Source: Papaver somniferum
Lineage: Eukaryota > Streptophyta > Magnoliopsida > Ranunculales > Papaveraceae
DNA length: 64,000 bases
Assembly (NCBI RefSeq): GCF_003573695.1
Contig: NC_039362.1
Location: forward strand, 175,035,690 to 175,099,689
Direction of reading: 5' to 3'
Notes under the pieces: generated by a model
What the model was told of the DNA's origin: nothing
The model's database searches: none
Seen by the model: the letters and a program-made list of their open reading frames with translations, nothing else
Shown here: positions 23,385 through 35,700 of the stretch, in pieces
Position numbering within the stretch: position 1 is the stretch's first letter
Layout of the letters: each line of letters starts with the position of its first letter
Made by a program: the position numbers and the translations under genes

Positions 23385-24808
23385 ATGCCCGAGGTTATTC
23401 GAGAGCGATCTTGGAAAAGAAACACTCTAGGTCGTTTGATTAGTGATAAACCTAGTAGTTCTTCTTGTGAAGGCGGGGAGCTCGAAGACTCTTCTTTTGA
23501 GAGCCCTGTTTTTAGAAACTTCAGTTTTGAGAATCTATCTCTTTGTGATGAAAGTACCCCTTGTACTTCAGCTGTGCCAGCGATGGCAACTTTGAAAGAT
23601 TACATGTTCCCAACTAGGACCAACCGAGCTTCGTGCATTAAATTGCCAGCCAATACGACTAATTTCGAGATAAAACCTATTATTATTCAGATGATCCCTA
23701 TATTCTTAGGAAAAGATGATGAGAACCCTTATTTTCATATTAGGGACTTTGAGGAAATCTGTGGGACAATTAGAATAAAAGACCTCACTGATGAAGTTTT
23801 GAAACTTAAGATGTTTCCCTTTTCCCTGAGAGATAAAGCCAAGACCTGGCTGAACAACCTACCATCTGAATCCATTGAAACATGGCAGGAAATTATTGCT
23901 GCTTTCTATACGAAATTCTACCCTAAGCATAAAACTGCAGCTGTTAGGCAGAAAATTAGTGCTAGTGTGCAACAAGAGGGAGAGTCTCTTTATAGGTTTT
24001 TAGAGAGATTCAATGATCTCCTATCCCAGTGTCCTCACCATGGATTTGATAAGATGAAACTTGTTGAGATTATTTATAATGGTTTAGACTATTCGACCAA
24101 AGTCATGGTCGAGTCTATGTGCGCTGGTGAATTCACCAGTAAAAATGCTGATGATGCTTTTACCTTCTTAGGAGCTATTGCTGAAAAATCCCAACAGTGG
24201 GAGTCTTGTGTTGAACCCCCTAAAAGACTCTTGGTCAATAAAAGTAGCACCAATGTGGTAGATACAAGCTTCGAGTCAGATGCTAAGTTTGCTACTTTGT
24301 CTAGAAGGTTAGAAGCTTTGGAATTGAATCAGCCTAAATATAGGTCTCTTGTTGAACCTGATGATAGGATTAGAGCCGCTAAAGTCTCTATTTTTGGAGT
24401 AGAGCTCAATAACTCGTTTTGGGAAGGTCATGTTAATGAAGAATAAGTCCATGCTGTCTATAACAACGCTAGGTTTGAGAACCGCCATAAGTTTGACCCA
24501 TACTCAGAAACCTACAACCCTGGTTGGAGAAACCATACTAATTTTTCTTGGTCTAAGGGCCAGAATCAAGGTCAGTCTAGTAATTCTCATCCTCCCCCAG
24601 GTTTTGGTTATGCTAAGAACTCTTCAGGTCAACCCCAGTTTCAGAACCCTTCGGATAAAAAGATCACAAGTTTATAAGACACTCTAGCCTCGTTTATTAA
24701 AAACTATGATAAGATCAACCTAATGGTTGCTCAAGGGATAGAAGAAAGTAAAAATATAGGTTATCCTAACTCCCAAGCTATTTCTCAACCCAAGTAAAAA
24801 TATAGGTT
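23385..24808 (+). pseudogene. Athila-type gag, broken
   Basis: Gag forms the virus-like particle that packages element RNA. An open frame runs 23385-24443 (353 codons) and contains the Retrotrans_gag domain at about residues 115-270: FLGKDDENPYFHIRDFEEIC, FPFSLRDKAKTWLNNLP, WQEIIAAFYTKFYP, LYRFLERFNDLLSQCPHHGF. It ends at TAA 24444-24446 inside what was a continuing Gag region; the next TAA in frame is at 24675-24677. A 46-bp tandem duplication (copies from about 24746 and 24792, unit start AAGTAAAAATATAGG) and an extra base in the A-run near 24818 shift the frame twice before pol. It cannot give a normal Gag-Pol. Confidence 0.85.
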
Positions 24809-27800
24809 ATGCTAACTCCCAAGTTAAAAAACCAGGTTAGTCAGATAAATGAATCTTTGAGGGAAAAAGGTAAGTTTCCTAGTCAAACTCAACCCAATCC
24901 TAAAGCAGAGAAATCGTACAATCATGTGAACTCTATTAAAACCCTTAGGAATGGAAAGAAAGTTGACAATAAGATTGCCATGCCTGATAGTGAACATGTT
25001 GTAGTTCACCCTTCTAAGCCAGAAAATGAGGAGACTGATAGAGTCTCTAAAGAGACCAATGAGGGTCCTGTTGAGCCCGGCTTTGTTCCCAGAGCCCCGT
25101 TCCCCCAGCTGCTAGTTCCAACTAAGAGGGAGTCCAACTTTAATGATATATTGGAGGTTTTTAAGGAGGTAACTATCAACCTACCATTGTCGGATGCGAT
25201 TAAGCAGATTCCCTCTTATGCCAAGTTTCTTAAGGACTTGTGTACACAAAAGCCTAAGCTTAGTGTCCAAAATAAAGCGTTCCTAGCTAGTCACGTGAGT
25301 TCCATTATTCAGAATACCGCTACTCCTAAGTATAAAGACCCAGGGTCCCTTACCATTTCTTGCACAATAGGTAAATACCGTGTTGAGAAAGCTTTGCTTG
25401 ACTTAGGAGCCAGTGTGAATTTACTTCCATACCATGTGTACCTCAAGCTAGGACTTGGTGATATGAAACCTACCCAGATGACACTTCAGTTAGCTGATAG
25501 GTCCGTTAAAATTCCTCGTGGTGTGATCGAGAATGTTCTTATTGAGGTCGACAAGTTTATTTATCCAGTGGATTTTATTATCCTAGATACCAAAACTGTC
25601 CCTGACCCAGAGAACCAGATACCAGTGATTTTAGGTCGCCCATTTTTAGCAACATCCAATGCGATCATTAATTGTCGAACTGGTATTATGAATTTGGCTT
25701 TTGGTAATATGACTATTGAGCTGAACGTCTTTCATATTAGTAAGCTACCCTCTGAACTAGATGACTCGAGCATAGAAGAGGTAAACATGATAGGAACATT
25801 AGTCGAGGAGTCATTACCAAACACTTTTTTAGAAGATCCGTTAGAGAAATGCCTAGATCACTTTGGGATTGATTTCGATGATGATAATGTGATTAATGAG
25901 GTGAATGCTTTGTTAGATTCAACCCCTTTGTTAGACACTAGTAATGGATGGAAACCTAAGTTCGAACCACTACCAGTTTCTAAGTCTACCCTAGTTCATT
26001 CGTTAGAAGAGCCTCCTAAGTTGGACCTAAAACCATTGCCAGATACCCTGAAGTATGTGTTTTTAGGCCCGTCTGAGACTTTACCTGTGATTGTTGCTTA
26101 CGACTTGGATAGTGATCAGGAAAGTAGGCTAGTGACCGTCCTTCAAAACAACAAGGAAGCTTTAGGGTGGACCATGGCTGACATTAAGGGTATAAGTCCT
26201 ACTGTTTGTATGCATCAGATCTATTTAGAGGAAGATACCAAACCATCTAAGGAGATGCAACGAAGACTAAACCCTAATATGAAAGAAGTAGTTCGAACCG
26301 AGGTTCTTAAGCTGTTAGATGCAGGCATTATCTACCCCATTTCAGACAGTAAGTGGGTCAGCCCTGTTCAGGTTGTTCCCAAGAAATCTGGTATTACTGT
26401 AGTCCATAATGATAACAATGAGTTAATCCCGACCCGAGTGAACACGGGTTGGCGTGTTTGTATTGACTATAGGAAATTGAACAAGGTCACTAGGAAGGAC
26501 CACTTTCCCCTTCCCTTTATCGACCAAATGCTAGAGAGATTAACCGGGCATAGTCATTACTGTTTTCTAGATGACTACTCAGGCTACAATCAGATTGTTA
26601 TTGTCCCAGAAGACCAAGAAAAAACTACTTTTACATGTACCTTTGCGTATAGACGCATGCCTTTCGGGCTATGTAACGCCCCTGCAACTTTTCAGCGTTG
26701 CATGATGAGCATATTTTCCGATATGACAGAAAAGTTTTTAGAGGTCTTTATGGATGATTTTTCAGTGTTTGGTTCGTCTTTCGATGGGTGCTTGCATCAT
26801 TTGTCATTAGTGTTGACTAGGTGTAAGGAAAAGAATCTAGTGCTTAATTGGGAGAAATGTCATTTCATGGTTCGGTCAGGAATTTTTTTAGGGAATATCG
26901 TATCTTCGAAGGGTATAGAGGTAGATAGAGCCAAAGTTGACCTTATTAAAACTTTACCGGTCCCAAAAACCGTAAGAGATATTAGGTCATTCTTAGGGCA
27001 TGCTGGTTTTTATCGTCGATTCATTAAGGACTTTAGCTTGATTTCTAGACCTCTTTGCAATTTGCTTGCGAAAGATGTTAAGTTTGTCTTTGATGATGCT
27101 TGTTTAGAGGCTTTCGAGAAGCTTAAGACTTTACTCACTACCGCCCCCATAGTCCAAGCACCCAACTGGAACCTACCCTTTGAGATCATGTGTGATGCTT
27201 CAGATTATGCTATTGGTGTTGTGCTAGGTCAGCGAGAAAACAAATTACTTCATGTGATTTACTATGCTAGCAAAACTCTGAATGATGCCCAGTTGAACTA
27301 TACCACTACCGAGAAGGAACTGGTAGCCATAGTGCTTGCTTTAGACAAGTTTAGACCCTATCTCTTAGGTTCTAAGATCGTCATATATACTGATCATGCT
27401 GCTTTGAAATATCTTTTGTCTAAGAAGGATACGAAACCTAGATTGATTAGGTGGATACTTTTGTTGCAAGATTTTTCTCCAGACATTAGAGACAAAAAGG
27501 GTGCCGAAAATGTAGTAGCAGACCACTTGTCTAGGCTAGTTGTTGATTCCCATGATGAATCCCTTCCTATAAGGGATAGCTTTCCTGATGAACAACTGTT
27601 CTTTGTTACCCAAGCACCTTGGTATGCGAATATAGTGAATTATCTTGTTACTGGTCGAATGCCCCAACATTGGGGTAAACAAGATCATTCTAGGTTTTTA
27701 GCTGAGGTTAAGCACTTCTTTTGGGATGATCCTTATTTATTGAAGTATTGTCCAGACCAGATTATTAGGAGATGTATACCTGAGAGTGACCAGTCCAGTA

Positions 27801-28910
27801 TTATTTCCTTTTGTCATGATCATGCTTGTGGAGGTCACTTTAGTGCTAAGAAAACTGCTGCTAAGATATTGTAGTGTGGATTCTATTGGCCTTCGTTGTT
27901 TAAAGACTCCCACAGTTACTGTGTGACTTGTAAACGTTGCCAGAAATTAGGAACCATATCCCGTAGAAACATGATGCCCTTGAACCCTATTTTAGTTGTT
28001 GAGGTCTTTGATGTGTGGGGTATTGACTTTATGGGTTTGTTTCATAATTCTTTTGGTAACTTATACATCCTTGTCGCTGTAGACTATGTCTCTAAGTGGA
28101 TTGAGGCGGTTGCGTGTAAAACCAATGACCATAGGGTTGTGATTGAGTTCTTGAAAAATAATATACTTACACGTTTTGGTACACCGCGAGCTATAATTAG
28201 TGATGGGGTCTCACTTTTGTAATGGAACTTTTAAGCTTTTGATGAAGAAATATGGTATTACACATAAGATAGCTACCCCATATCATCCACAGACTAGTGG
28301 TCAGGTTGAGGTTTCCAATAGGGAGATAAAACGTATATTAGAGAAAACAGTTAATCCTAATCGGAAAGACTGGTCGTCTAGGCTTACTGATGCCTTATGG
28401 GCTTACCGTACTGCGTTTAAGACCCCCATTGGAATGTCGCCTTATCGGATTGTGTATGGCAAGGCATGTCATTTACCTGTTGAGTTAGAACATAGAGCTT
28501 ATTGGGCTGTTAAGCAACTAAACTTTTCACTTGACAAGGCAGGAGCCCATAGGAAACTCCATCTCAATGAGTTGAACGAGATTCGTATAGATGCTTACGA
28601 TAGTGCGAAGGAGTATAAAAACAAAATGAAACTTGTGCATGATAGAAATATTTTACGGAAGTCATTTTCTCCAGGTCAAAAAGTTCTTCTGTATGATACC
28701 CACTTGCATCTTTTCCCTGGGAAGTTACGTTCTCGGTGGATGGGTCCTTTTATTGTTCGCACTGTCTTTCCTCATGGAGCTGTTGAAATCGAGACACTGG
28801 ATGGTAGTAGTTCTTCGAAGGTTAACGGTCAGAGATTGAAACCATTTTTAGAGCCCTTTCCTACAGGTGATATTGAGGAGGTCCCTATGGAGAACCCTGT
28901 TTACCCTTGA
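24809..28910 (+). pseudogene. Athila-type pol (protease, RT, RNase H, integrase), broken
   Basis: A long open stretch, 24809-27871, carries the protease (ALLDLGASVNLLPYHVY, about residues 195-215), reverse transcriptase (VCIDYRKLNKVTRKDHFPLP, FMDDFSVFGSSFDGC in place of the usual YVDD, seen in this lineage), RNase H (MCDASDYAIGVVLGQ, YTTTEKELVAIVLALDKFRPY, YTDHAALKYLL) and the start of integrase (HDHACGGHFSAKKTAAKIL). A TAG at 27872-27874 interrupts the HHCC zinc finger, which continues in frame ([27 protein letters not shown]). A one-base loss at about 28202-28207, at the DG..SHF catalytic core, shifts the rest (28200-28910: [20 protein letters not shown] and the C-terminal domain). Two lesions therefore disable integrase. 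Confidence 0.9.
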
Positions 28911-29756
28911 TTGACCATCTAGGCGATTGTATGTTGTATATTAGATTTTGATTTCTCTCTTCACCCAGGTACTATCTTTCCGACTTCTCTCTTTACTGAT
29001 TCCTCGTGTTACTTTACTTTTTGGTATTTCTCTTTCATTAGAAACATTGAGGACGATGTTAGATTTAAGTTTGGGGGTGGGGAAGAAACTTTTTAGCTTT
29101 TAGTTGCAATAAATAAACTCCAGAGCCTGGAAATTTATGCTTATTAAGGTTGGCACTAACCAATCTAAGTGGATGGGAACATCTTGGTTGTAGGAGTTGA
29201 GGAACCAATCTGATTAGATGGAAACATCTAAAGAGTCTATTCATAAAAGCACAGAGCTCAGGTGTTAGAATTAAAAAAAAAAAAACATGGTAGTTTCGCC
29301 ATATCTCGTTGAATCCTAATCCTTCTGTTTTTATTTTTTATGTGATTTGGTGGGGCACACGATTCAAGTTGTTACCTTTGCTAGGGTGAAATAGGGTGAT
29401 TGAGATACCAAAAAAAAAAGACCAGACCATCAGACCAACCGGAATAAATTCAATAAAGTCGACCGCTGGTGACCTTGTATATGCCAGTTGTGTTGACCTA
29501 GAGTTTGGATTATCGACCGCTGGTCCCCTTGTATATGCCAGTTGTGTTGATATTAGTCTGACCGGTATCTCAGTCCATTAGGATAGGTTCATCCTGGCAG
29601 AGGCCTTCAGACAGATATGGGAAACACCGTTCACTTTAAACCATCTTTTTCTTTATCCATCTTCTTAATCTTTCCATGTGATTGGTTGACTCCGGTTATG
29701 ATGTCCAGAAACTATCTGAGTAGAGCTCCGTCACTTTATATGAATTTTAGTATACT
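28911..29756 (+). other. Non-coding 3' region of the Athila-type element, with purine-tract candidate
   Basis: A G-rich purine stretch, TTTGGGGGTGGGGAAGAAA (29070-29088), looks like a polypurine tract, yet the recognisable 3' LTR starts about 680 bases later. A 54-bp tandem duplication lies at about 29459-29553 (GACCGCTGGT ... TATATGCCAGTTGTGTTGA twice). No envelope-like reading frame was found. Confidence 0.6.
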
Positions 29757-31360
29757 TGAGTGCAAACTCGTGTACAACAATGTTTGTCCTCAATGTTTCG
29801 TATTGTTAGTACTCATTTTCGTCCTTATTATGGTGTTTTGTGTGTTTGTAGGTATTTTTTGGAAAATAAACTTTGGTGGAAAAATCGGCTCGAAAAGTTG
29901 TCTAAAGCAACCGGAGGACACATGTTATTCGGACTCGCATTGTTGGATAAGGGGCACCCAAATGATAAGGGGTACCCAAAGGATATTTACACCCAAGCAT
30001 CTGACCAAAGGCACCCCTCATGGCATTTTCTATTCGCACCCCAGTTCAGGATAGGGGGCTCCTCTTCCTCTCGGTTTGAAAGATTTTTTTTGGCGGGAAT
30101 TCTTTCATGCAAACTACGGGATTTCCTCTGATCAATTCTGAAGAGATTTTGCCAAGATATTGTCAGAAATGTGGTATAGGAATGAGCTGTCCTTCCAAAC
30201 GGGCTTGGTAATGACGAGTTTTGTGCAAAAAAGAAGAAATTTCCGAGCACAGAGAAATGGTAGAGATTCTCAGGATTTATTTGCATATATTTGGAAGATT
30301 GGCTTGTGGATACAACGAGTCTTGATCTAACCAAACGACAAACCAGCATGCAGACGTACAGAGAACGCGTGAAGAATCACCAGCACATACATGCAGAGAA
30401 ACAAAAGGAAATAATGTACGTATAATGGCAGGGAGTAAATGAGGATTATGCTGGAGTTAATGACGAGATTTTGTGATGCGTTGGGTATAAAAAGGGGATC
30501 TGGGGATTCATAGAGGGGGATGGAGAGTTGGGGAAGAGAATAGAGAGCTACAGAGAAGAGATTGGACGAGTTGCGGAGAATATTTTTCTGATGTTGTAGA
30601 ACACGAAGAACAGACTTACCAGGACAGTCGTTTTCCAACAGTGACAACGACTCACAGCCGAGGGTCGTACATCAGAAGCGGACTTATTTGCTACAGCGTT
30701 TGCGACACAGAGCCGTGGGTCTTACAACAACAGTAACAGTGACACATCCTCTGTATCGTTTTTTTTTGGTTTGTAACAAATATAATTGTTACAAACCCGT
30801 TTTTGAATTATTTCTCCATTTTCATCATTTGTAAACACCCTTTGAGCAATAATAATGATTTTTGAGCGTGTTTCCAACAACATGATGAGAGGCTAAATTC
30901 TCGCGTAACCAAGACAATGGATGAAGCTATTCACACATGAATAATGGGTAACTATTTCATTTTCTCTAATATTTAATTATAATTCACTCAATCACTGCTT
31001 TTGCAGAGTTTTTTAATTGTTTACATAATTTTCTTCATTAGTTGTGATTCAATTAGATAGATTATGCTTTGTTTAGATAATCTATGCTTAGGGGATACAA
31101 TTAATTTTTGAGAATATGTTTGATTATTTGTGAATTAAGAAATAAAGGATTAAAAGGCTAATTAGAGTTATGAAATATTTGACATCATTCATTCATGTGT
31201 AATAGTGGATTCTAGTGTCTTGGTTATTCCCAATATCTTGATATCACTTTATTTGAGTTTGCTATATTTTTATTTATAAAAATTAAGTCTAAAAAAGAAA
31301 AATCTTCCTTCACAAGTCTCAACGAACCTTTTTACTACAACTCAATTGAAAAACACATCA
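29757..31360 (+). repeat. 3' LTR of the Athila-type element
   Basis: Matches the 5' LTR from TTTGTCCTCAATG (about 29783) to the closing ACATCA at 31360, at roughly 97-98% over the first 400 bases. The TATA box GTATAAAAAG is at about 30485. The first 25-30 bases do not match the 5' LTR start; TGAGTGC at 29757 is the best candidate left edge. Confidence 0.8.
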
Positions 31361-31817
31361 ACTGTCCATTCTCAACTCTGGTTTGGAATTATTTCATAAA
31401 TGGCTACAATATAAGGTGGACTCAAGCAAGAGATATAAAAGCTCAGTTACAGGCTTGGAAACTCAGAAGAGGAAGGAACAAGGGAAGGAAAATATGTCCT
31501 TTCTTAGTGTTTGCAATTTGTTGGGAGATCTGGAATGAAAGAAACAAGATAACAATGGCAGGCAAGAGACCAAGATCCACAGGTACCATTATAAATGAGA
31601 TCAAAGCAACGATATTCAAATGGGGTTCAGTGGAGAATTGGTTTAAATTTGATACTTTTAGAGACGTAGTTTCTCATTAGAAAGTTATTATAGACTGTAG
31701 AATACACTAGGTATAAAATCTAAAATGTAATCTCTGTTGTAACTCTCAGTCATGGACTGATTCTTTTTTTATATACAAGTTCAACCTTTCTGCTCAAAAA
31801 AAAAATCATTTGTTTTT

Positions 31818-32399
31818 CCTTTTATTTTTAATGTCTATTTGTCTAACTCAGACTCTTACATATGACTAGGAAGTATCTGGGTCACGTACAAATCTACCTA
31901 ACTCGTTGGACACATATTTAACTGAATTCAACACTTTTATATAACTGCAACATTTGATTATATTTTTTCGAATTGGGCGTAAAATAAATCTTCAAATATA
32001 GTGAGTCAAATACAAATAAGTTTAACTCTGATGATTTAGTTTAGTTAACGAAAACAAATTATCTCTATTTCAAGAAATATCATATTTTTATTCGGTCAAT
32101 TTGAAAATTTTTATTAAAATATCACTTTTCCCAAAACAAAACGATACAAATTTATCAAATTCGTCAAAATCAGTCATACTCGTTAGTGAGTCAGACATAT
32201 CAATACATCTGACTGACTCTATCACAACTCACAAGTGTCCCTCCCTTGCGACAAAACCCCAAATATCACATAAACAAAATTTCCGACATAAAAAAATACT
32301 CCGTCGGAAAGGTTCTCAAAATACAAAACCTAGAAATTAAATTTGTGGAATTGAAGAAGAACTTGTCAACACTCGTAATCAAATCCTAAAAATTATCAG
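31818..32399. other. Gene-free DNA upstream of gene 2, with leader exon
   Basis: AT-rich sequence with GACTC-type repeat relics like those upstream of gene 1. The end of the leader exon is the donor ATTATCAG|GTAACC at 32399/32400, matching the arrangement in gene 1. No TATA box was assigned. Confidence 0.5.
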
Positions 32400-32738
32400 G
32401 TAACCCTTCAAAAACTCTACTCCTTCTGTAGAAATTTGGTCATCTAGTCATGTCTGAAGTTCAGAAAATGGAGTTTTCCTGAAAATTGATTCAGGGGTTT
32501 TAACTAAATTGCTGTAATTGAATGAATCTCTCCCTGTAGTGTATGTTTATTAAAATTTGGTGTTCATGGTGGTGTTGAACTTAGAAATTATTTGGGGTTT
32601 TGTATTTTGTTAATGAAACTAGGGTATAAAAATTGGGGGTTTGCTATAAATTTAGACACTTCCATCTGGGTTTTGATTGAATTTTTAGTATATGTAGTTT
32701 GCAGATTTTTCAGATGTTTTGTGTATTTTTGTTTACAG
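32400..32738 (+). other. Leader intron of gene 2
   Basis: GT at 32400, AG at 32737-32738 (GTTTACAG). It is homologous to the gene 1 leader intron but unduplicated (one block: GAACTTAGAAATT, GGGGGTTTGCTATAAATTTA, GCAGATTTTTCAG). The start codon at 32755 is 17 bases into the next exon. Confidence 0.65.
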
Positions 32739-32754
32739 TAGCTAATAATTGAGT

Positions 32755-35700
32755 ATGAGGTCGAAAAGACTAGAACTTCTAGAAGCTCAGCAGAAGCAGA
32801 AGAAGCCGTCAACAGAAAGAAGACGAGAAGCTCCCCAGAACAAGAGGCTGTCAACAGCGAAGTCACGTGCTGGGTCTGTCAATAACGGCCGAAAGGCAAA
32901 AGAAGTTGTGACTGATGCAGTGGATGAAGGACTCGATGGCCGTAGGGCAAATGAAATTGTGACTGATGCAGTGGATGAAAGACCACCCAGCACTGCTGCT
33001 CTTGAGAAGCTGAGGTCTTCAACAACAAAAGCATTTGCTGCCATCGAAAATGACAATTGGGCAAACGAAATTGTGAACATTGCAGTGGATGCAAGAATCA
33101 ATGCTGTTGCTCTCAAGAAGCAGACATCGTCAGCAAAAAAATTACGTTCTGCAGTCGGCAATGTCAGAAGAGCAAAAGGAATTGTGGCTGATGCAGTGGA
33201 TGAAACTCTGGACGCTGTTAGTCTTGAGAAGCAGACGCCGCCAGCAACAAAATCACGTTCTGCATTCGTCAATGACCGAAGGGCAGAAGAAGTTGTGACT
33301 GATGCAGTGGATGAAGGACTCAATCACGGGAGTGCAAAAGAAATTGGGACTGATGCAGTGGATGAAAGATTTGACACTGTTGCTATCGAGAGGTCGTCAG
33401 CAACAAAAGCACGCATTCCATTCGTCAATGTCTCAAGGGCAAATGAAATTATGACTGACACAGTGAATGAAAGAGTCAATGTTGTTGCTCTCGGGGAGCA
33501 GAGGTCATCAGCAACAAAACCATTTTCTGCATCCGTCATTGGTAGTAGAAGAGCAAAAGAAATAGGGACTGATGCAGTAGTGGGTGAAAGACTCAATGCT
33601 GTTGCTCTTGTGAAGCAGAGGTCGTTAACAATAAAACCACGCATTACATTTGTCATTCGCCAGAAGGCAAAAGATATTGTGACGGATACAGTGGATGCAA
33701 GACTCAACCCTGATGCTCTCGAGAAGCAGATGTCGTCAACAACTAGACCATTTTCTGCATTTGCTGACCGCAATAAAGCAAGTGAAATTGTGACTGATCC
33801 AGAGGATGAAAGACTCGACGCTGTTGCTGACATGCTTGATGCTAGGAGCGATGATGGAGATGAAGATACTGACACGCTTGATACTAGGAGCGGTATAAGA
33901 GATGAAGATGCTGACATGCTTGACACTGGGGGTGATACACGAGATGAAGATGTTAACATACTTGATGCGGATGGAAACGGTGAAATGCAATTTGCAGAGG
34001 ACCAATCATTACCCTTCAACTGTTATGAAGATGCTGACATACTTGATGCGGATGAAAATGGTGACAAGCAAATTTTGGATGACCAATCGTTACCCACCAA
34101 CTCTGAGCACGTTGTAGGCTCGTCAAGGAAAAGGAACCGTGAAATGGCTGGAGGACAAGTAACTGACCTTTATAGGGAGTCTAACAGCGCAAACTGCACA
34201 GATAATGGCCAAGGAAGCATCTCTGTGCCATCAGGTGAGTACTTGCACGCCGTAACTTCGTAACTAATTGTTCATTTTGTATATTGGTATATAACTATGT
34301 AGTAATGTTTTGTACACTATATTTACTAGATGGGCGTATCCCAATTAAATTCGACAAATATGGGCGGCCTTGTGATGTTGGCTCAGTAGCATTCGCAACG
34401 TATATTGGAAAGATAGTACGAGCATGTTGTCGTCCTGCGATTGTGTCTTGGACAAAAGTTCCAAACAGCGTCAAAGACACTATATGGAAAAATGTTATTG
34501 TGAGTGATTTCAATTTGTTTGAGTTATCTTAAAATCTTTATGATCAGTGCATGATATGGAGATTGTTTTTGCAGCATATGTATGCCGTGCCTGAAATTTA
34601 TAAGCCTAATGTTCTGTCAAGGGCTGGCATGTCATGGAGAAATTGGAAGCATAATCTGCGTTTAGAATTGGATGAACAAAAGACAATTGCTGAGAGAAAA
34701 AAAAATATTCCATGGCGTTTGATTACAAAGAGAGAAGATTGGGAAAGTTTTGTTGATTTCTGCAATACTGACGAGGATAGGAAACGTCGTGCAGCTGGTA
34801 AAAAAGCTTGCGAAGCTGTTGAATTAATACAAAAATGTGGAAGGACAGGAATTTATCGCAAAATATACGAAATGGTAAATGCTTTATACTCCATCAATAA
34901 TTTACAGATTTTATCTTACTCTTTTGTTTCACTGAAAAATGCCATTTTCTGTCACCTAATGTAGGAAAAAGAGAGCCCAACTGGTGAAGTTAACAGAGCT
35001 GCGATATTTGTTGATACCCATGTTTCTAAGACTGTAAATGATCCTAAAATGGTAAGTTTTGTTATTTGCTTTGTCATACCATTGGAATATACGATTCACA
35101 CTACATTATTACGATGGTGGGCGGTTAAATTTTTTGAATATATGTAGATGGCGGTGATTGAAACCGGGTCTACACTTTAGGCAGAGTTTAATTCTCGCCC
35201 ATATTTTGAGTGTGTGTCTGGCTGTGTTTCATAACCCGTCCTCCCTTTTAAACGCCTCGCGCTGCTTTATTCTCCTCTTAGCTAAAATTAGCAATTTATA
35301 CCATATGAGTTTAGCGTATATTTGTACTGCTGATAGCTTTAGCATACCCATTTGGAGTCTCTTAGTTTTTAGTTTATGCAGTTATGTCTGTCTGAATTAC
35401 TTTGTCCTTGCAGAAATTGGTTAAAGAGCTTGTAGAAGCTAATCCAGACGGTCAAAAGGATATCGACCACGATGCTGTCGCATTGGTTAGTGAAACAAAA
35501 ACTTTAGTATTTCTTTTGTAGACTTCAATCTTCTCTACTGGTGAAATGCCTTAAACAACTCTTTCTTTCTTAGGTATATGGACGTGATTCCAGTTTTATA
35601 AAAGGTATGGGAGCAGGTGTTTCACGGACTAAGATACGTACTTTGGCCGCAAGTTCAGAGATTCTTCGCAGAGTACAGCAAGAAAACAAGAGTTTGCAGT

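Larger units (their letters stand above)
20816..31360 (+). mobile_element. Athila-type Ty3/Gypsy LTR retrotransposon (10.5 kb, inactive)
   Basis: Flanked by the 5-bp target duplication ACTGT at 20811-20815 and 31361-31365. The 5' end starts TGATAG and the 3' end closes ACATCA. Removing the element rejoins the LINE zinc-knuckle frame. Order inside: 5' LTR, primer-binding site, leader, gag, protease, reverse transcriptase with the FMDDF core, RNase H, integrase, about 0.85 kb of non-coding 3' DNA, 3' LTR. The gag and pol phrasing matches the Athila lineage; no envelope-like frame is seen. The first 400 aligned LTR bases show about ten differences, so insertion is not very recent. Several stops and frameshifts make it non-autonomous. 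Confidence 0.9.
16979..31680 (+). pseudogene. LINE ORF2 remnant (endonuclease, reverse transcriptase, zf-RVT), interrupted
   Basis: ORF2 starts at the ATG at 16979 with an APE-type endonuclease (IWNMRGL, ILIQETHM, GLSGGLLTIW; then AGDFN near 17389 in another frame). The reverse transcriptase covers about 17912-19430: GDANTKYFHMLANGRRNR, GKSPGPDGYCMEFYK, KDIRPISLVS, ENQGAFIKDKQI, KGLKQGDSLSPFLFI, and YVDDK where an active LINE has a Y/FADD core followed by T or S. Frameshifts occur near 17250, 17470, 18470 and 18720-18890. The zinc-knuckle region is split: up to 20168, then 20713-20815, then 31366 onward, ending at TAG 31678-31680. Clearly dead; the two insertions fall in this last domain. Confidence 0.85.
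15031..31804 (+). mobile_element. Decayed full-length-type plant LINE (L1-like), with nested insertions
   Basis: The element runs from 15031 to its poly-A tail (about 31796-31805) and is bounded by the 13-bp direct repeat ATCATTTGTTTTT at 15018-15030 and 31805-31817. It shows an ORF1 region (about 15181-16978) and an ORF2 region with endonuclease, reverse transcriptase and C-terminal zinc-knuckle (zf-RVT) segments (16979-31680). It has been cut by a hAT-like MITE (20169-20704) and an Athila-type retrotransposon (20816-31360). Without these it is about 5.7 kb, a normal plant LINE size. Stops and frameshifts throughout make it inactive. It separates paralogous genes 1 and 2. Confidence 0.85.
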
